A stretch of DNA of 64,000 bases from Waddliaceae bacterium (GCA_002709385.1 PAQS01000021.1:1-64000); one strand, 5' to 3'. Shown: positions 15,325 through 24,186, counted from the stretch's first letter. Numbers and translations: made by a program. The notes: generated by a model not told the origin, from the letters alone.

Positions 15325-18027
15325 TTAAGTAAGCTTTGTCAACGAGCCGATTTTGGGTACAGTAACCCCTTTCTGAAGGAGCACTAGAAGTTGCGTAGGT
15401 CTAAAATCGGTATTGTACTTTTCCGCTACTTCTTGTGTAAAACGCAGTAGCTCTCTTAAGGCATTTTCTTCGTAGTACTCTAAGGATTCTGGGATTGAAC
15501 CTTCATCTTGAATTTTTTTTATTATTTGCGAAGCTCTTGAATTTGAGTCTGTATCTATCCAATCAATTTTCTCGCTATTTACTTTTTCATTCGAAGGATT
15601 TCTTTGTATATTGAGTTTTTCATTATTTGTTCTTGCGGTTAATCTAGGAAGGTTCTCTTGTCTAAGTTCAGTATCGATAGCAGACATTGCTAAAAAGACT
15701 TTCTGTATACTCCTTGGGCTGTCATCTAGATGTAATTTTCCTAGTTTGAATGTAGAGGTATGCATGAAGATAGTCTGTGGATTGTTTTCTGCATTATCTA
15801 TAAAGCTACCGAATGACTTATTTTCTTTTAAAAGAGGTTTGAGTAAAAGTTCGCAATGCATCCAGAGACCATCTACAGAGCATTGATGAGTATTTTCCAT
15901 AAGTTTTCGGCTTTCATCCGGACCTCCAGGCATGAAAATCCACCGCAGATTAAATTTTTCTAACAGAGCATCACGGTCTTCTTTTTTGAGCATAGCAGTG
16001 TCACCGGCAAAATAAATATCGCCTTTTATACCGTCTCCATTGATTACGTATCCATTGCAGTTGGAATCATGGTGGTCACATAAACCACGGTTAGACCAGT
16101 GATTTGCAGGGACTCCTGTGATTTTTAAGTGAAAGTCATTCTTTTCATCATCTTCTAGAGTAATGCTCGCTTCATCCCACCAATCCTGAGCAACAATATT
16201 GATGAAGCCCATTTTCCTGAATGCCTCTTCATCACCATCTGGTACAATCATGAGTGGTTGCATAAATAGCAATTTATTGAGAGTTTGATTGTCCATATGA
16301 TCGCGATGATTGTGTGAGATCAAAATAATTTGAGTTGAAGGAAGATCTTCTGTTTTTCTTGAAGGGTCTGTCATTCTAGGGTAAAGCAATGGGTTTAGAT
16401 CAGCTTCAACGGGGTCTGTAAGGATATTTACAGATAATTTTTTTTCTTTATTTTTTGTGCACGTAAGTGGCAGGTTGAGTAGGCATGTAGCGTGCCCTAC
16501 CCAATGGGAGCTGGGAATTGTACTATTTACGTCAATTGTAGCACTTTTTTGTTCACGAATACCTACAAGGTTTTTTGTTTTTCCTTTCAATCTTTGCCAC
16601 TGTGTCTCAGTTCCAATTTTCTTTGCATCTTTCCAATTGTCTTTATGTTTACTTTTGCCTGGCAGCATTTCTTCTGTGTGATAACGCTGCGGTACTCTTT
16701 TAAACCCTTTAAAGATTCTACGTTTCCCTTTAGTTTTTACTGATTTTCTAAAGCGATTTGTTTCTTTAGGGCGTGTGACGGTGACTTCTTTGACGCGGCA
16801 AGGATGCAGGGGTAATGTATAACCTTTGCCCAAACGATAAAGCAAGGGCAATGTGTAGCCTTCATTGGTTGATTTTGAAATATTATCGAAAGATTCTTTT
16901 AAACGATCATAAGAATGAAAAGCGGTGAATAAGTTTTTTTCAGCTTCTGTTTCTTTTTCCGCTTGTTTATCGGTTTTGCCTTCTTTGATTTGTATTTTAT
17001 TTTGTGCTTGAAATAGCAAATTATACACTTTTTGCGCTGTATGGCCCAGCTGAGTATGAGTGACTTCTCTTGTTTTAGGACCGTTTATATAGAGAATTCC
17101 AGCAGGATTTTCGGGAGTTCCTGCTCGTTTTTTAAGATAAGTAAATTCCTGTCTCATGGCTGTATCAATATCTTCCCAAGTCTTATTGAGATCTTGACCT
17201 TTAAGACGATTGAATACACGATGTAAAAAATGGTTTTTTTTGATTTTCCAGCCTGTTTTCCCTTCTACAGCGCGAATATACTGTGGTTTGTTTTGATAAT
17301 GAGCAATTCGTTCTAAGTTTTTTTCACTTTGTAGTAGTTGTTTTTGTTCAGAACTTAGCTTGATTTTTCCTCTAGATTTGCTTCGCTTCCAAAAAGCATG
17401 GTTTTTATATAAATGGAATAGATGAGCGCAAAGAGACTTTTCTTTTGAATCCGTTATTGTATCTAAAAGGGGGAGCTTTTCATTTTTACTATAGAGGGAG
17501 TAGGAGTAATTTTCATTTTCTCGATGAACCCTCATTAGAAAGTCCGTTTTATCAAACTTAAATTCAGATGTTTGATGTATTTCTCCTTTTATGCCCTTTA
17601 AATAAAGCTCTAATGTTAAAATAGATCGATCTAATGCGTGGTTTGCCCAAATACGATCTTCCCGGCTTCCTCCATGCATTTTAGGGTGATAATCCATATG
17701 AGGATCAATTTGTACTTTTTCTACGAATACGATTGAACCTTTTCCATCAGCTGTCTGTAAATGCCAACGGATTGTTGTTTCAAATTGATACCCATCTGGA
17801 GTAGAAACTGGGTGTAAAACAATTTTCCCTGAATCCAACTCTAATTCAGGATCTCGTGAAACAACCCATTCTTTACTTTCTTTTAAAAAAATAGATATAT
17901 TTGTTTTGTCATGACTACATATTTCATTCTCTTTGTTGCAATGACCTGGAACAATATGAAGCTGTGTCTCAATATCCTCTATTTGAGAAAAAGCAGAAGA
18001 TAGATTATATGGACCAATACTTGACAT
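15325..18027 (-). CDS. NAPE-PLD-like metallo-beta-lactamase-fold protein with large N-terminal extension
   Basis: A 900-residue protein. Residues from about 500 on match the N-acyl-phosphatidylethanolamine phospholipase D branch of the metallo-beta-lactamase fold. Visible elements are Trp-Val-Gly-His-Ala-Thr near 505, Leu-Thr-Asp-Pro, the zinc motif His-Asn-His-Arg-Asp-His near 570, Val-Pro-Ala-Asn-His-Trp-Ser, Tyr-Phe-Ala-Gly-Asp-Thr, and a late Met-Pro-Gly-Gly-Pro block. All metal ligands seem present. Residues 1-490 are an unrelated, very basic and polar region with no domain I can name; ordinary family members have about 350-400 residues in total. I see no signal peptide. ATG 18027 is preferred to a TTG at 18042. 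It could hydrolyse a host or bacterial lipid; substrate and secretion are inference. The gene is an insertion between ychF and ribF. Confidence 0.8.
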   Translation of the reverse strand: MSSIGPYNLSSAFSQIEDIETQLHIVPGHCNKENEICSHDKTNISIFLKESKEWVVSRDPELELDSGKIVLHPVSTPDGYQFETTIRWHLQTADGKGSIVFVEKVQIDPHMDYHPKMHGGSREDRIWANHALDRSILTLELYLKGIKGEIHQTSEFKFDKTDFLMRVHRENENYSYSLYSKNEKLPLLDTITDSKEKSLCAHLFHLYKNHAFWKRSKSRGKIKLSSEQKQLLQSEKNLERIAHYQNKPQYIRAVEGKTGWKIKKNHFLHRVFNRLKGQDLNKTWEDIDTAMRQEFTYLKKRAGTPENPAGILYINGPKTREVTHTQLGHTAQKVYNLLFQAQNKIQIKEGKTDKQAEKETEAEKNLFTAFHSYDRLKESFDNISKSTNEGYTLPLLYRLGKGYTLPLHPCRVKEVTVTRPKETNRFRKSVKTKGKRRIFKGFKRVPQRYHTEEMLPGKSKHKDNWKDAKKIGTETQWQRLKGKTKNLVGIREQKSATIDVNSTIPSSHWVGHATCLLNLPLTCTKNKEKKLSVNILTDPVEADLNPLLYPRMTDPSRKTEDLPSTQIILISHNHRDHMDNQTLNKLLFMQPLMIVPDGDEEAFRKMGFINIVAQDWWDEASITLEDDEKNDFHLKITGVPANHWSNRGLCDHHDSNCNGYVINGDGIKGDIYFAGDTAMLKKEDRDALLEKFNLRWIFMPGGPDESRKLMENTHQCSVDGLWMHCELLLKPLLKENKSFGSFIDNAENNPQTIFMHTSTFKLGKLHLDDSPRSIQKVFLAMSAIDTELRQENLPRLTARTNNEKLNIQRNPSNEKVNSEKIDWIDTDSNSRASQIIKKIQDEGSIPESLEYYEENALRELLRFTQEVAEKYNTDFRPTQLLVLLQKGVTVPKIGSLTKLT

Positions 18028-18089
18028 AGATAAATAAAACAAAATTCATTATTTATACCATTATAACTGATTAAGTTTTAAATTTAACT

Positions 18090-18995
18090 ATGTGTAAGAC
18101 TTTTTTTCCTTATTTTTTGTTTTGCTTCTTGTTTTTTTCTTTATGTGGATCTCCTCTTATTTTAGACCTCTATAAAGGAGAATTGCTTTCCTCGATTCAA
18201 TTTATAGATGACCTTAGTCAGGTAGACCTTGTATATATAGGTGAAACACACACGATAAAGCGGCATCATTACTTACAAGAGTCTCTTTTAGAATCTCTTG
18301 TAAATAGAGGAAGACAGCCTATTTTAGCTGTAGAAGCTTTAGAGTATCCGTCTCAAAATATTTTAGAACACTATAACGCAAAAGAGCTGTCTTTCGATGA
18401 ATTGGTAGAAAAATTAGACTGGAAAAGAACGTGGTCTAACTATAAAGATTACTCTTCTCTTTTTGCCTTAACAGTGGAGCACAATGGTTCCGTAGTAGCC
18501 ATTAACGCACCTCTGAAGCAAGTACGCTCTATGGCTCGAAATGGAATAGAAGCAGCAAAGCCTTTACCTGAACCTTTTCATACAAAAGAACCTCTTTATG
18601 AAAAATGGTTAAAACTCGTCTTACAAGTGCATATGCGCTTTGATCCTAATCGTCTAGAACGGATTATTCTGGCTCAAATGTTGCGTGACGAGGTAATGGC
18701 TCAGAAAATAGAAGAACGATTAAAGAACAAAAAGAAAGAAGAAATCATTGTTGTCATCATAGGTAAAGGCCATATCTCTCATGGTATGGGGACCGTTCAA
18801 AGGGTTCGCTGGCGCTATCCTGAAGTACGAGATCGTGTAGTTTTACAGACAAATAGTGGAGATTTAACCTTAAGTAATGAAGATAAAAAAGAGATGCGTG
18901 ATTTGACCATTACTCATGAAAATTTTCGTTTTTTAGAGCGTCCACTAGCAGACTATCAAATCATTCATCTTCCAGAAAACGATGAGCTTCCATGA
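18090..18995 (+). CDS. ChaN family (haem-binding uptake, Tiki superfamily) protein
   Basis: A 301-residue exported protein. Residues 1-20 form a signal peptide with a Phe-rich hydrophobic core ending in Leu-Cys-Gly-Ser, possibly a lipoprotein signal at Cys19. The ChaN domain (PF04187) starts with Val-Tyr-Ile-Gly-Glu-Thr-His near residue 50, then has Ala-Val-Glu-Ala-Leu-Glu-Tyr and, near residue 225, Gly-Lys-Gly-His-Ile-Ser-His-Gly. Glu and His of these motifs are the conserved active-site-like residues. Campylobacter ChaN binds haem and related Tiki proteins are metalloproteases, so haem/iron handling or proteolysis are both open. The gene is divergent from the NAPE-PLD-like gene, and its last 35 bases overlap the 3' end of ribF on the other strand. 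Confidence 0.82.
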   Translation: MCKTFFPYFLFCFLFFSLCGSPLILDLYKGELLSSIQFIDDLSQVDLVYIGETHTIKRHHYLQESLLESLVNRGRQPILAVEALEYPSQNILEHYNAKELSFDELVEKLDWKRTWSNYKDYSSLFALTVEHNGSVVAINAPLKQVRSMARNGIEAAKPLPEPFHTKEPLYEKWLKLVLQVHMRFDPNRLERIILAQMLRDEVMAQKIEERLKNKKKEEIIVVIIGKGHISHGMGTVQRVRWRYPEVRDRVVLQTNSGDLTLSNEDKKEMRDLTITHENFRFLERPLADYQIIHLPENDELP

Positions 18996-19890
18996 TATCT
19001 TTTTTGATTTGTAGTTTGAGCTCTTCTGGAGAAGCAAATGTCTGTTCAGAACGTAAGTAATGTAAGAAAGTTACTTCAGCTTCTTCTCCATACATATCTC
19101 CGTTATAGTCGAAAATATGAACCTCTAAGCACACATGGGAATGTTCTTTACGCATAGTGGGGGCAACCCCTAGGTTCGCGATTCCTTTGTATTTATGGTC
19201 TTTAATTTTTGCATGAACAACATAGACCCCGTAAGGTGGAAGGCATAAACTACTGACATCCAAGTTCGCGGTTCGGTAGCCTAAGTGGCGTCCCTTCCCT
19301 TCCCCTGGAATAATCTTTGAAAGAATACTATAGGGTCTTCCAAGTAACTGTTTCAGTTCTTTAAAATCTCCTTGAGCAAGAAGTTTTCGTAGATGTGTGC
19401 TAGAAACATGCTTTCCTTGAGGTTTTAATTCAGGAAGATAGCTCACTTGAAAATTCATTTCTTTAGCTAACTTTTCTACAGTCTCTTGTTTTCCTTCTCG
19501 CCCTTTTCCAATACGTGAATCATACCCAAGAATTAAATGCTTAAAGGGCAATTGTTTTTGTAGTTTTTCTAGAAACTGTTTTGGAGTTTGAGAAGCAAAT
19601 TCTCGATTAAATGTCTGAAGTATGAATAAATCAATACCAAATGACTCCATCAACCTTACTCGATGCAAAGAGGTTGAAAGTAAAAGAGTTGGGGTCTCAG
19701 GGGTAAGGACAGTTGAAGGGTGGTTTTGGTAGCTAAAGACAGCGGTTTTACAAGAAAGCTTAGAGGCTTTTTCTTTTAAAGTATGTAAGAGCATCTGGTG
19801 GCCTAAGTGGACTCCGTCAAAATTACCTATAAGAAGGCAGTATCGACTATCTGTGGAGGGGATATCTTTGAGATCGTAATAGCTGTCCAT
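18961..19890 (-). CDS. ribF: bifunctional riboflavin kinase/FAD synthetase RibF
   Basis: A 309-residue RibF of normal size. The N-terminal FMN adenylyltransferase half has Gly-Asn-Phe-Asp-Gly-Val-His-Leu-Gly-His near residue 22 and a Gly-Tyr-Asp-Ser-Arg-Ile-Gly-Lys-Gly stretch near 122. The C-terminal riboflavin kinase half has Gly-Tyr-Arg-Thr-Ala-Asn-Leu near 203 and ends with the usual Leu-Arg-x-Glu-Gln-x-Phe block. It converts riboflavin to FMN and FAD in the cytosol. In Chlamydia ribF (CT093) lies between ychF and truB; here that place is kept but with several genes inserted on each side. The gene overlaps the chaN-like gene tail-to-tail by 35 bases. Confidence 0.95.
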   Translation of the reverse strand: MDSYYDLKDIPSTDSRYCLLIGNFDGVHLGHQMLLHTLKEKASKLSCKTAVFSYQNHPSTVLTPETPTLLLSTSLHRVRLMESFGIDLFILQTFNREFASQTPKQFLEKLQKQLPFKHLILGYDSRIGKGREGKQETVEKLAKEMNFQVSYLPELKPQGKHVSSTHLRKLLAQGDFKELKQLLGRPYSILSKIIPGEGKGRHLGYRTANLDVSSLCLPPYGVYVVHAKIKDHKYKGIANLGVAPTMRKEHSHVCLEVHIFDYNGDMYGEEAEVTFLHYLRSEQTFASPEELKLQIKKDIMEAHRFLEDE

Positions 19891-20097
19891 AAGTCCCGTA
19901 TCAAAACCAAATAGAAAGATTTGATTCTAACAGTCTGCTTAATATCAGGATAGCTCTCTGCAGTAAAAGTCACTTTTCCATACTTGGAAATAAAAAAATA
20001 TAGGGAAAAAAAGAGAGTCAATTACAGTATAAATTTTTTGTTGAGTTTGCTTAAGGGTTAAATTATAACTGTTTTTTTCTCATAAAATGAGGTTATC

Positions 20098-20934
20098 ATG
20101 GAAACAAAATTCTGCTTAGAACATAACTCAAGCGACTTCACTCAAAAAGAAATGCCTTTGAGTGATAATGAAAAAGCATGCCAGTCTCTGGTCATTAAAC
20201 TAGAACATTTAGCAGAGTTTCTCATCAATAAATATGATTGTAAATCTACGGCTGAAGCCCAGGAAAAAGCCTTCAAAATACTGAATACTGAAGATGGAAT
20301 GGGCCTTTTACAACGGACATTTAATACTACTATACTGGGACAAGAAGACCTTGTTTTACAATCCTTTATCAATTCAGGCTCTGTTTTAAATGGAATGTCT
20401 TCTGATTCATCGTGTTCATTTTCCAGTTTAGATAGAGCTTCTTGCTCCCATATATATGAAGAGCGCTGGCATATAGGAGAAGAGAAAAATTCTTTTGGAG
20501 ATGTTTCTCATGTTTTGCATTATTCTATTGCTCTTCCTCATTTCATGTCTTTACTAGTTCGTATGGATAGAGCAGAAATGCTAAAGTATTTGATTCATTT
20601 TTGTATTGAGCGAGATGATGAAGGATTTTGGAGTGGGCAAGCCTTGCATACCGCCGTTGAACATGATGCACAAAAATCTTTGCATGTTTTACTAAATAAC
20701 GGAGCCCGTGTAGAAACTCATAATCACGCTGGGCGTTCAGCTCTGTTTAAGGCTCTTTCTACAGATAAGCTAGATTTTGCTTCTTCTATGCTTTCACACT
20801 TACGTTTTCCACTTGAGATTATCAAAGATCGAGGTAGAAAATATGCTATTTTAGGTAATGTGACTTCTCCATCTCATGATTTCTTTTCAGAAGAATACAC
20901 AGAAATACTAGAACAGATGTTAGCTAATCGATAG
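20098..20934 (+). CDS. ankyrin-repeat protein
   Basis: A 278-residue soluble protein. Residues 1-130 are polar and unassigned, with a Ser/Cys-rich stretch near 100-120. At least two ankyrin repeats follow at about residues 180-235: Gly-Gln-Ala-Leu-His-Thr-Ala-Val-Glu-His, then Leu-Leu-Asn-Asn-Gly-Ala-Arg-Val-Glu and Gly-Arg-Ser-Ala-Leu-Phe-Lys-Ala-Leu. No membrane segment or signal peptide is visible. The start ATG follows ATGAGGTTATC, so a GAGG sits eight bases upstream. The gene is one of two inserted between ribF and truB. A type III secretion cargo role is plausible but not shown. Confidence 0.8.
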   Translation: METKFCLEHNSSDFTQKEMPLSDNEKACQSLVIKLEHLAEFLINKYDCKSTAEAQEKAFKILNTEDGMGLLQRTFNTTILGQEDLVLQSFINSGSVLNGMSSDSSCSFSSLDRASCSHIYEERWHIGEEKNSFGDVSHVLHYSIALPHFMSLLVRMDRAEMLKYLIHFCIERDDEGFWSGQALHTAVEHDAQKSLHVLLNNGARVETHNHAGRSALFKALSTDKLDFASSMLSHLRFPLEIIKDRGRKYAILGNVTSPSHDFFSEEYTEILEQMLANR

Positions 20935-21237
20935 TGAGATAATCTCGAAAAAAAGCTAATGGCAAGTATTCACGCAACGAAGTACAGCTTATGTAAGCTT
21001 TTTGAGTTGCGTGATAAATCATCATCGAAATTCTAAAGTTACTTTCTAGTTCTCTGCGAGCTTGATATTTTTACTATAATCACGCTATTTCCCATCCTTT
21101 TTTAGAGTAAGTTTTGTTTTTTACTGATTATTTAGTGGGGGGTAGTTAATCTATATTTCTTTTTGATGTTTTCTTTAATGGTTCTTTAAGTAATTTGATT
21201 ATTATTTATTTATGTAAGTATTTAATTGGTGTGTTTT
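20935..21237. other. intergenic region with nested inverted repeat
   Basis: About 300 bases between the ankyrin gene and the next rightward gene. The left part holds a nested perfect inverted repeat (20971-21013), listed separately. A TATAAT at 21075-21080 could be the -10 of the downstream gene, although no -35 of quality is seen and the leader would be about 150 bases. The remainder is AT-rich with no open frame I trust. Confidence 0.5.
20971..21013. repeat. nested perfect inverted repeat (possible terminator or structured RNA)
   Basis: The outer arms CACGCAAC and GTTGCGTG (20971-20978, 21006-21013) pair perfectly. Inside them AGCTTA-TG-TAAGCT (20986-20999) forms a second perfect hairpin. 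No T run follows, so it is not a standard intrinsic terminator. It lies 37 bases after the ankyrin gene stop and could protect or end that transcript. Confidence 0.5.
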
Positions 21238-23028
21238 ATGAGTTTTCCAAATGATTTAGTTCGAAATGATGCCGTTTTATCAAGAAATGAGATTCAAGAG
21301 AATGTATGGGCTGTTCATGCCACGAATTTTCTCCCGGAAGATGGTGTCATTCAAGGTTTGAATGTGATCACTATTGGTAAGGAGTCATATAGTGGTTCTT
21401 ATCGCCCTTTTGTGCATTGGACTTTGGGTGCTTTGGTTCCATCGCATGGTCTAGGTACTTGGGAATCACAAAAATATGCCGTTGTTATCCCTTTTACTGA
21501 GCTTGAACCTCAACTGGTGAATATTTTTCCTTATGATACAGTAACTGTTGGAGATTTTTCTTTAAGTGAGAAAAAAGCCACTCTTATTACACGTGAAGAG
21601 CTAAATACTCCATATCCTTACGCAAATGTTGTGGTTCTTCAAAGTGATGAAACACTTAGAGGAGCTATTGATAAGGTATTAACAGATAATTCTGCATGGC
21701 ATGTTGATCTTGAAAACAATGCAAAACATATTAGTCCAGCAAGAGTACTTGCAAGAAATGAAATCAACTTATCTGAGATGAAGCATTGGGAAAGTTTTTT
21801 GGAGGAAAAGCCTTATCTCTCTTTTGGGCCTGTAATACATTCTTGGAGGGGGGACTACAGCAAGTTAAAAAGAATGGGGCTAACGGTTGATCTATTAGTT
21901 ATAAAATATCTTTATTGCGATAAGAATCTCATAGACTTTCGTCATATCGGTGAAATCAGTAAATCTGATTTAGAGATGATATCTTCAGTATTCAAGTTAT
22001 ATATAGAAAAAACAGAAAATTTACGAAGTCAGTATGTAGAAAATATTGAACAAGGAAAAGTGATCATCGATGCAATTCAGCAAATAGAATTATGGATCAA
22101 ACTTATTGAAGAAGATAACGCTTATCGAAAAGAGTATTTTGGACGCTCTTTGGTGAATGATGGTTTAGAAAACGGCTCTGCTGAAATTTGTTCTGTTTTA
22201 AAGGAGTGGGAAAATAACCCTGACTTTAAGCCTAAGTGGAAGGAGCCGTCAGGCGGTTTGTTTTCCTCAAGAAGAGACTCGATGAGGGGTGATAGTAGAA
22301 TAGATATTCTTGGTGCGCTTCTTCCTTTCCATCTTAATGAGATTGATGAAGTATTTAATAAAGTTCCTTTAGAAGGCTTAGATTTGGCTTTAGTTAAGTT
22401 AGGATATTTCATGCAGAAATATTTAGAAATGGGACCTTCTGCGATGATGGCTCAGAAAATAAGCGACTTAATTGAAGGTAAAGAGCTAGAAAGGTTAAAT
22501 GTTTTTTCCTCTGGAGGAATGGGTGGAATATTACCTCACTATGAACTGAGTCATATCATTTTTCAATTATATACAGCAATGAAGTGTTATGGAAAAACTC
22601 CTATTCTTGAAAGGCTTATATCCAAAATTGTTGATCTTATTGTTGTTCCTGAAGTAGATGTTTCTGAGTACATTCGTAATTGGAAGATTTCTCTTGGTGA
22701 TGAAGAGTTTTTTTTAACCCCTTCTCTTTCTTCAGTAGGGAAAAGTTATCTAGCAATTAAAAATTATGTGGAAGATCCAAGCTTGGAAAGTGAACGTCTA
22801 TTAAACGATGCTTATACAAATTTAACTTGGGAATATGAATCTGGTAAGGAAATGAATATTAATATATTACCTAACTTTCTTGCCCTTGTTTTGTGGGTGC
22901 TAAGTACTGTAGAAGAAGGTTCTAGTAAAGACATTGTTAAAAAGTTTTTGGGGAAATTGTGTGAAGAAAGAGGAAGAGGAACAACCCTTAAAAATCACAG
23001 AGAGATGCTTTCTAACTGGGGTACTTAA
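21238..23028 (+). CDS. hypothetical protein, candidate effector
   Basis: I cannot assign this 596-residue protein to a named family. The N-terminal 130 residues look like a globular alpha-beta domain with notable motifs: Val-His-Ala-Thr, then His-Trp-Thr-Leu-Gly-Ala-Leu, Ser-His-Gly-Leu-Gly-Thr-Trp, and Pro-Tyr-Asp-Thr-Val-Thr-Val-Gly-Asp-Phe. The remaining 450 residues are mostly helical, without a signal peptide or clear membrane segment. ATG 21238 was chosen over TTG 21226, although the ribosome-binding site is weak for both. The gene sits with the ankyrin gene as an insertion between ribF and truB, and a perfect 12-bp hairpin follows its stop. The setting suggests a host-interacting protein; no function is claimed. 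Confidence 0.75.
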   Translation: MSFPNDLVRNDAVLSRNEIQENVWAVHATNFLPEDGVIQGLNVITIGKESYSGSYRPFVHWTLGALVPSHGLGTWESQKYAVVIPFTELEPQLVNIFPYDTVTVGDFSLSEKKATLITREELNTPYPYANVVVLQSDETLRGAIDKVLTDNSAWHVDLENNAKHISPARVLARNEINLSEMKHWESFLEEKPYLSFGPVIHSWRGDYSKLKRMGLTVDLLVIKYLYCDKNLIDFRHIGEISKSDLEMISSVFKLYIEKTENLRSQYVENIEQGKVIIDAIQQIELWIKLIEEDNAYRKEYFGRSLVNDGLENGSAEICSVLKEWENNPDFKPKWKEPSGGLFSSRRDSMRGDSRIDILGALLPFHLNEIDEVFNKVPLEGLDLALVKLGYFMQKYLEMGPSAMMAQKISDLIEGKELERLNVFSSGGMGGILPHYELSHIIFQLYTAMKCYGKTPILERLISKIVDLIVVPEVDVSEYIRNWKISLGDEEFFLTPSLSSVGKSYLAIKNYVEDPSLESERLLNDAYTNLTWEYESGKEMNINILPNFLALVLWVLSTVEEGSSKDIVKKFLGKLCEERGRGTTLKNHREMLSNWGT

Positions 23029-23029
23029 G

Positions 23030-23056
23030 TTGATAGGAGCTTTGAGCTCCTATCAA
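23030..23056. terminator. 12-bp perfect hairpin between convergent genes
   Basis: TTGATAGGAGCT (23030-23041) and AGCTCCTATCAA (23045-23056) pair perfectly around a 3-base loop. The hairpin follows the rightward gene by one base and covers the truB stop codon on the other strand. Its position suggests a bidirectional transcript end, but no T run follows on either strand, so it may act mainly as a 3'-end stabiliser. Confidence 0.6.
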
Positions 23057-23784
23057 AGAAGTTTCAGACGAGATTTGACGTCTACATTGCCTTCGTTGAG
23101 CAAGTTTCCATCAAGGCAGTCTTTTAAAAGAAACGGACCACTTCGGATGCGTTGTAGTTCACTCAAGTGAGCTCCACATCCAAGGATTTCGCCTAAATCG
23201 TGAGCAATGCTACGGATATAGGTACCTTTACTGCATGCCACACGAATCATAAGGTGAGGGGCATGGTAAGCTAAAACCTTAGTGTCCAATTCAACTTCTT
23301 CAGCGCGGCGATCTATAGTCTGACCTTTTCGTGCTAAATCATAAAGTTTCTGACCGTTGACTTTCTTAGCTGAGTACATAGGGGGAACTTGTTTTACTTT
23401 CCCTTGAAACTGTGCAATCGCTGCATCAATTTCTTCACGAGATGGTAAGTCTTCTGTCTCAGAAAGAATCTCACCCTCTGCATCGTAAGTACTCGTTCTT
23501 ATTCCTAAACGAACTTCAGCAATATACTCTTTGTCGTGCGATAAAAAAGTATCCGAAAGACGGGTATATTTACGTCCTACTAAAAGAACCATTACACCCG
23601 TAGCTAAAGGATCCAAAGTACCTGCATGACCAATTTTTTTCACGCCTGTAACCCGGCGCAAGGCAGCGACAAGAGAAAATGAGCTCTGCCCTTTAGGTTT
23701 ATCGACGAGTAAAAGACCTTCCAGTTCCTCTTTTGGACTAGTCTTGTTCGTCGTTGTTTGTGTCTGCTCTAGAATCTGTGTCAT
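23053..23784 (-). CDS. truB: tRNA pseudouridine(55) synthase TruB
   Basis: A 243-residue TruB, which converts U55 in the T-loop of tRNAs. The family opening Leu-Leu-Leu-Val-Asp-Lys-Pro-Lys-Gly starts at residue 24, and the catalytic motif Gly-Thr-Leu-Asp-Pro-Leu-Ala-Thr-Gly has its catalytic Asp at 58. Later elements Pro-Pro-Met-Tyr-Ser-Ala and Gly-Thr-Tyr-Ile-Arg-Ser are present. It is shorter than E. coli TruB because the C-terminal PUA part is missing, as in other short bacterial forms. The first 47 bases overlap the end of rbfA in another frame; the first 20 residues are poorly conserved, so translation could begin later. It is the last gene of the rpsA-nusA-infB-rbfA-truB block. Confidence 0.93.
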   Translation of the reverse strand: MTQILEQTQTTTNKTSPKEELEGLLLVDKPKGQSSFSLVAALRRVTGVKKIGHAGTLDPLATGVMVLLVGRKYTRLSDTFLSHDKEYIAEVRLGIRTSTYDAEGEILSETEDLPSREEIDAAIAQFQGKVKQVPPMYSAKKVNGQKLYDLARKGQTIDRRAEEVELDTKVLAYHAPHLMIRVACSKGTYIRSIAHDLGEILGCGAHLSELQRIRSGPFLLKDCLDGNLLNEGNVDVKSRLKLL

Positions 23785-24175
23785 ATGACGTTGTTTCTAC
23801 CTCTGGAACATTTTCGCGTTCTTCTCTTTCTTCTCGAACTTTTTGTACTAATTCCTCGATACGCAACTGTTGGTCCAGTGAACGATCGATTCTAAAAGTA
23901 AGTTCAGGAAAATAGCGCATGACGACTTTCTTGGAAGCATGAACGGCAATAAAGCCAGCTGCCGATTGGCAGGCAGCTAATACAGATTGCTTAACCTCAT
24001 CATCACCACCAACTACTGTAATGTATACTTTCGCATAGTGGAGATCGTTTGTGATTTCCACGCGAGTGACTGTGACGAATTCTGACATCATAGGGTTCTT
24101 CACATCCTTGTGAAGAACCTCAGAGATGACCTCTTTTAACAAAGAATTCAGTCTTGCAGTTCTGCGATTTTCCAT
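23738..24175 (-). CDS. rbfA: ribosome-binding factor A RbfA
   Basis: A 145-residue RbfA, a single KH-like domain that helps mature the 16S rRNA 5' end and the 30S subunit. The N-terminus (Arg-Thr-Ala-Arg-Leu-Asn-Ser-Leu-Leu-Lys-Glu-Val-Ile-Ser-Glu) and the core Val-Thr-Val-Thr-Arg-Val-Glu-Ile-Thr-x-Asp-Leu fit the family. A central Tyr-Phe-Pro-Glu-Leu-Thr-Phe block follows. The last 30 residues form an acidic disordered tail rich in Asp, Glu and Thr, whose codons overlap the truB start. It lies 11 bases after infB in the conserved leftward operon. Confidence 0.93.
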   Translation of the reverse strand: MENRRTARLNSLLKEVISEVLHKDVKNPMMSEFVTVTRVEITNDLHYAKVYITVVGGDDEVKQSVLAACQSAAGFIAVHASKKVVMRYFPELTFRIDRSLDQQLRIEELVQKVREEREERENVPEVETTSYDTDSRADTNNDEQD

Positions 24176-24186
24176 AATTCCTAACT

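Noticed and set aside
19827-20021. Open frame overlapping the ribF start on the same strand
   Set aside because: It is in another register, overlaps the conserved RibF N-terminus and has no family features.
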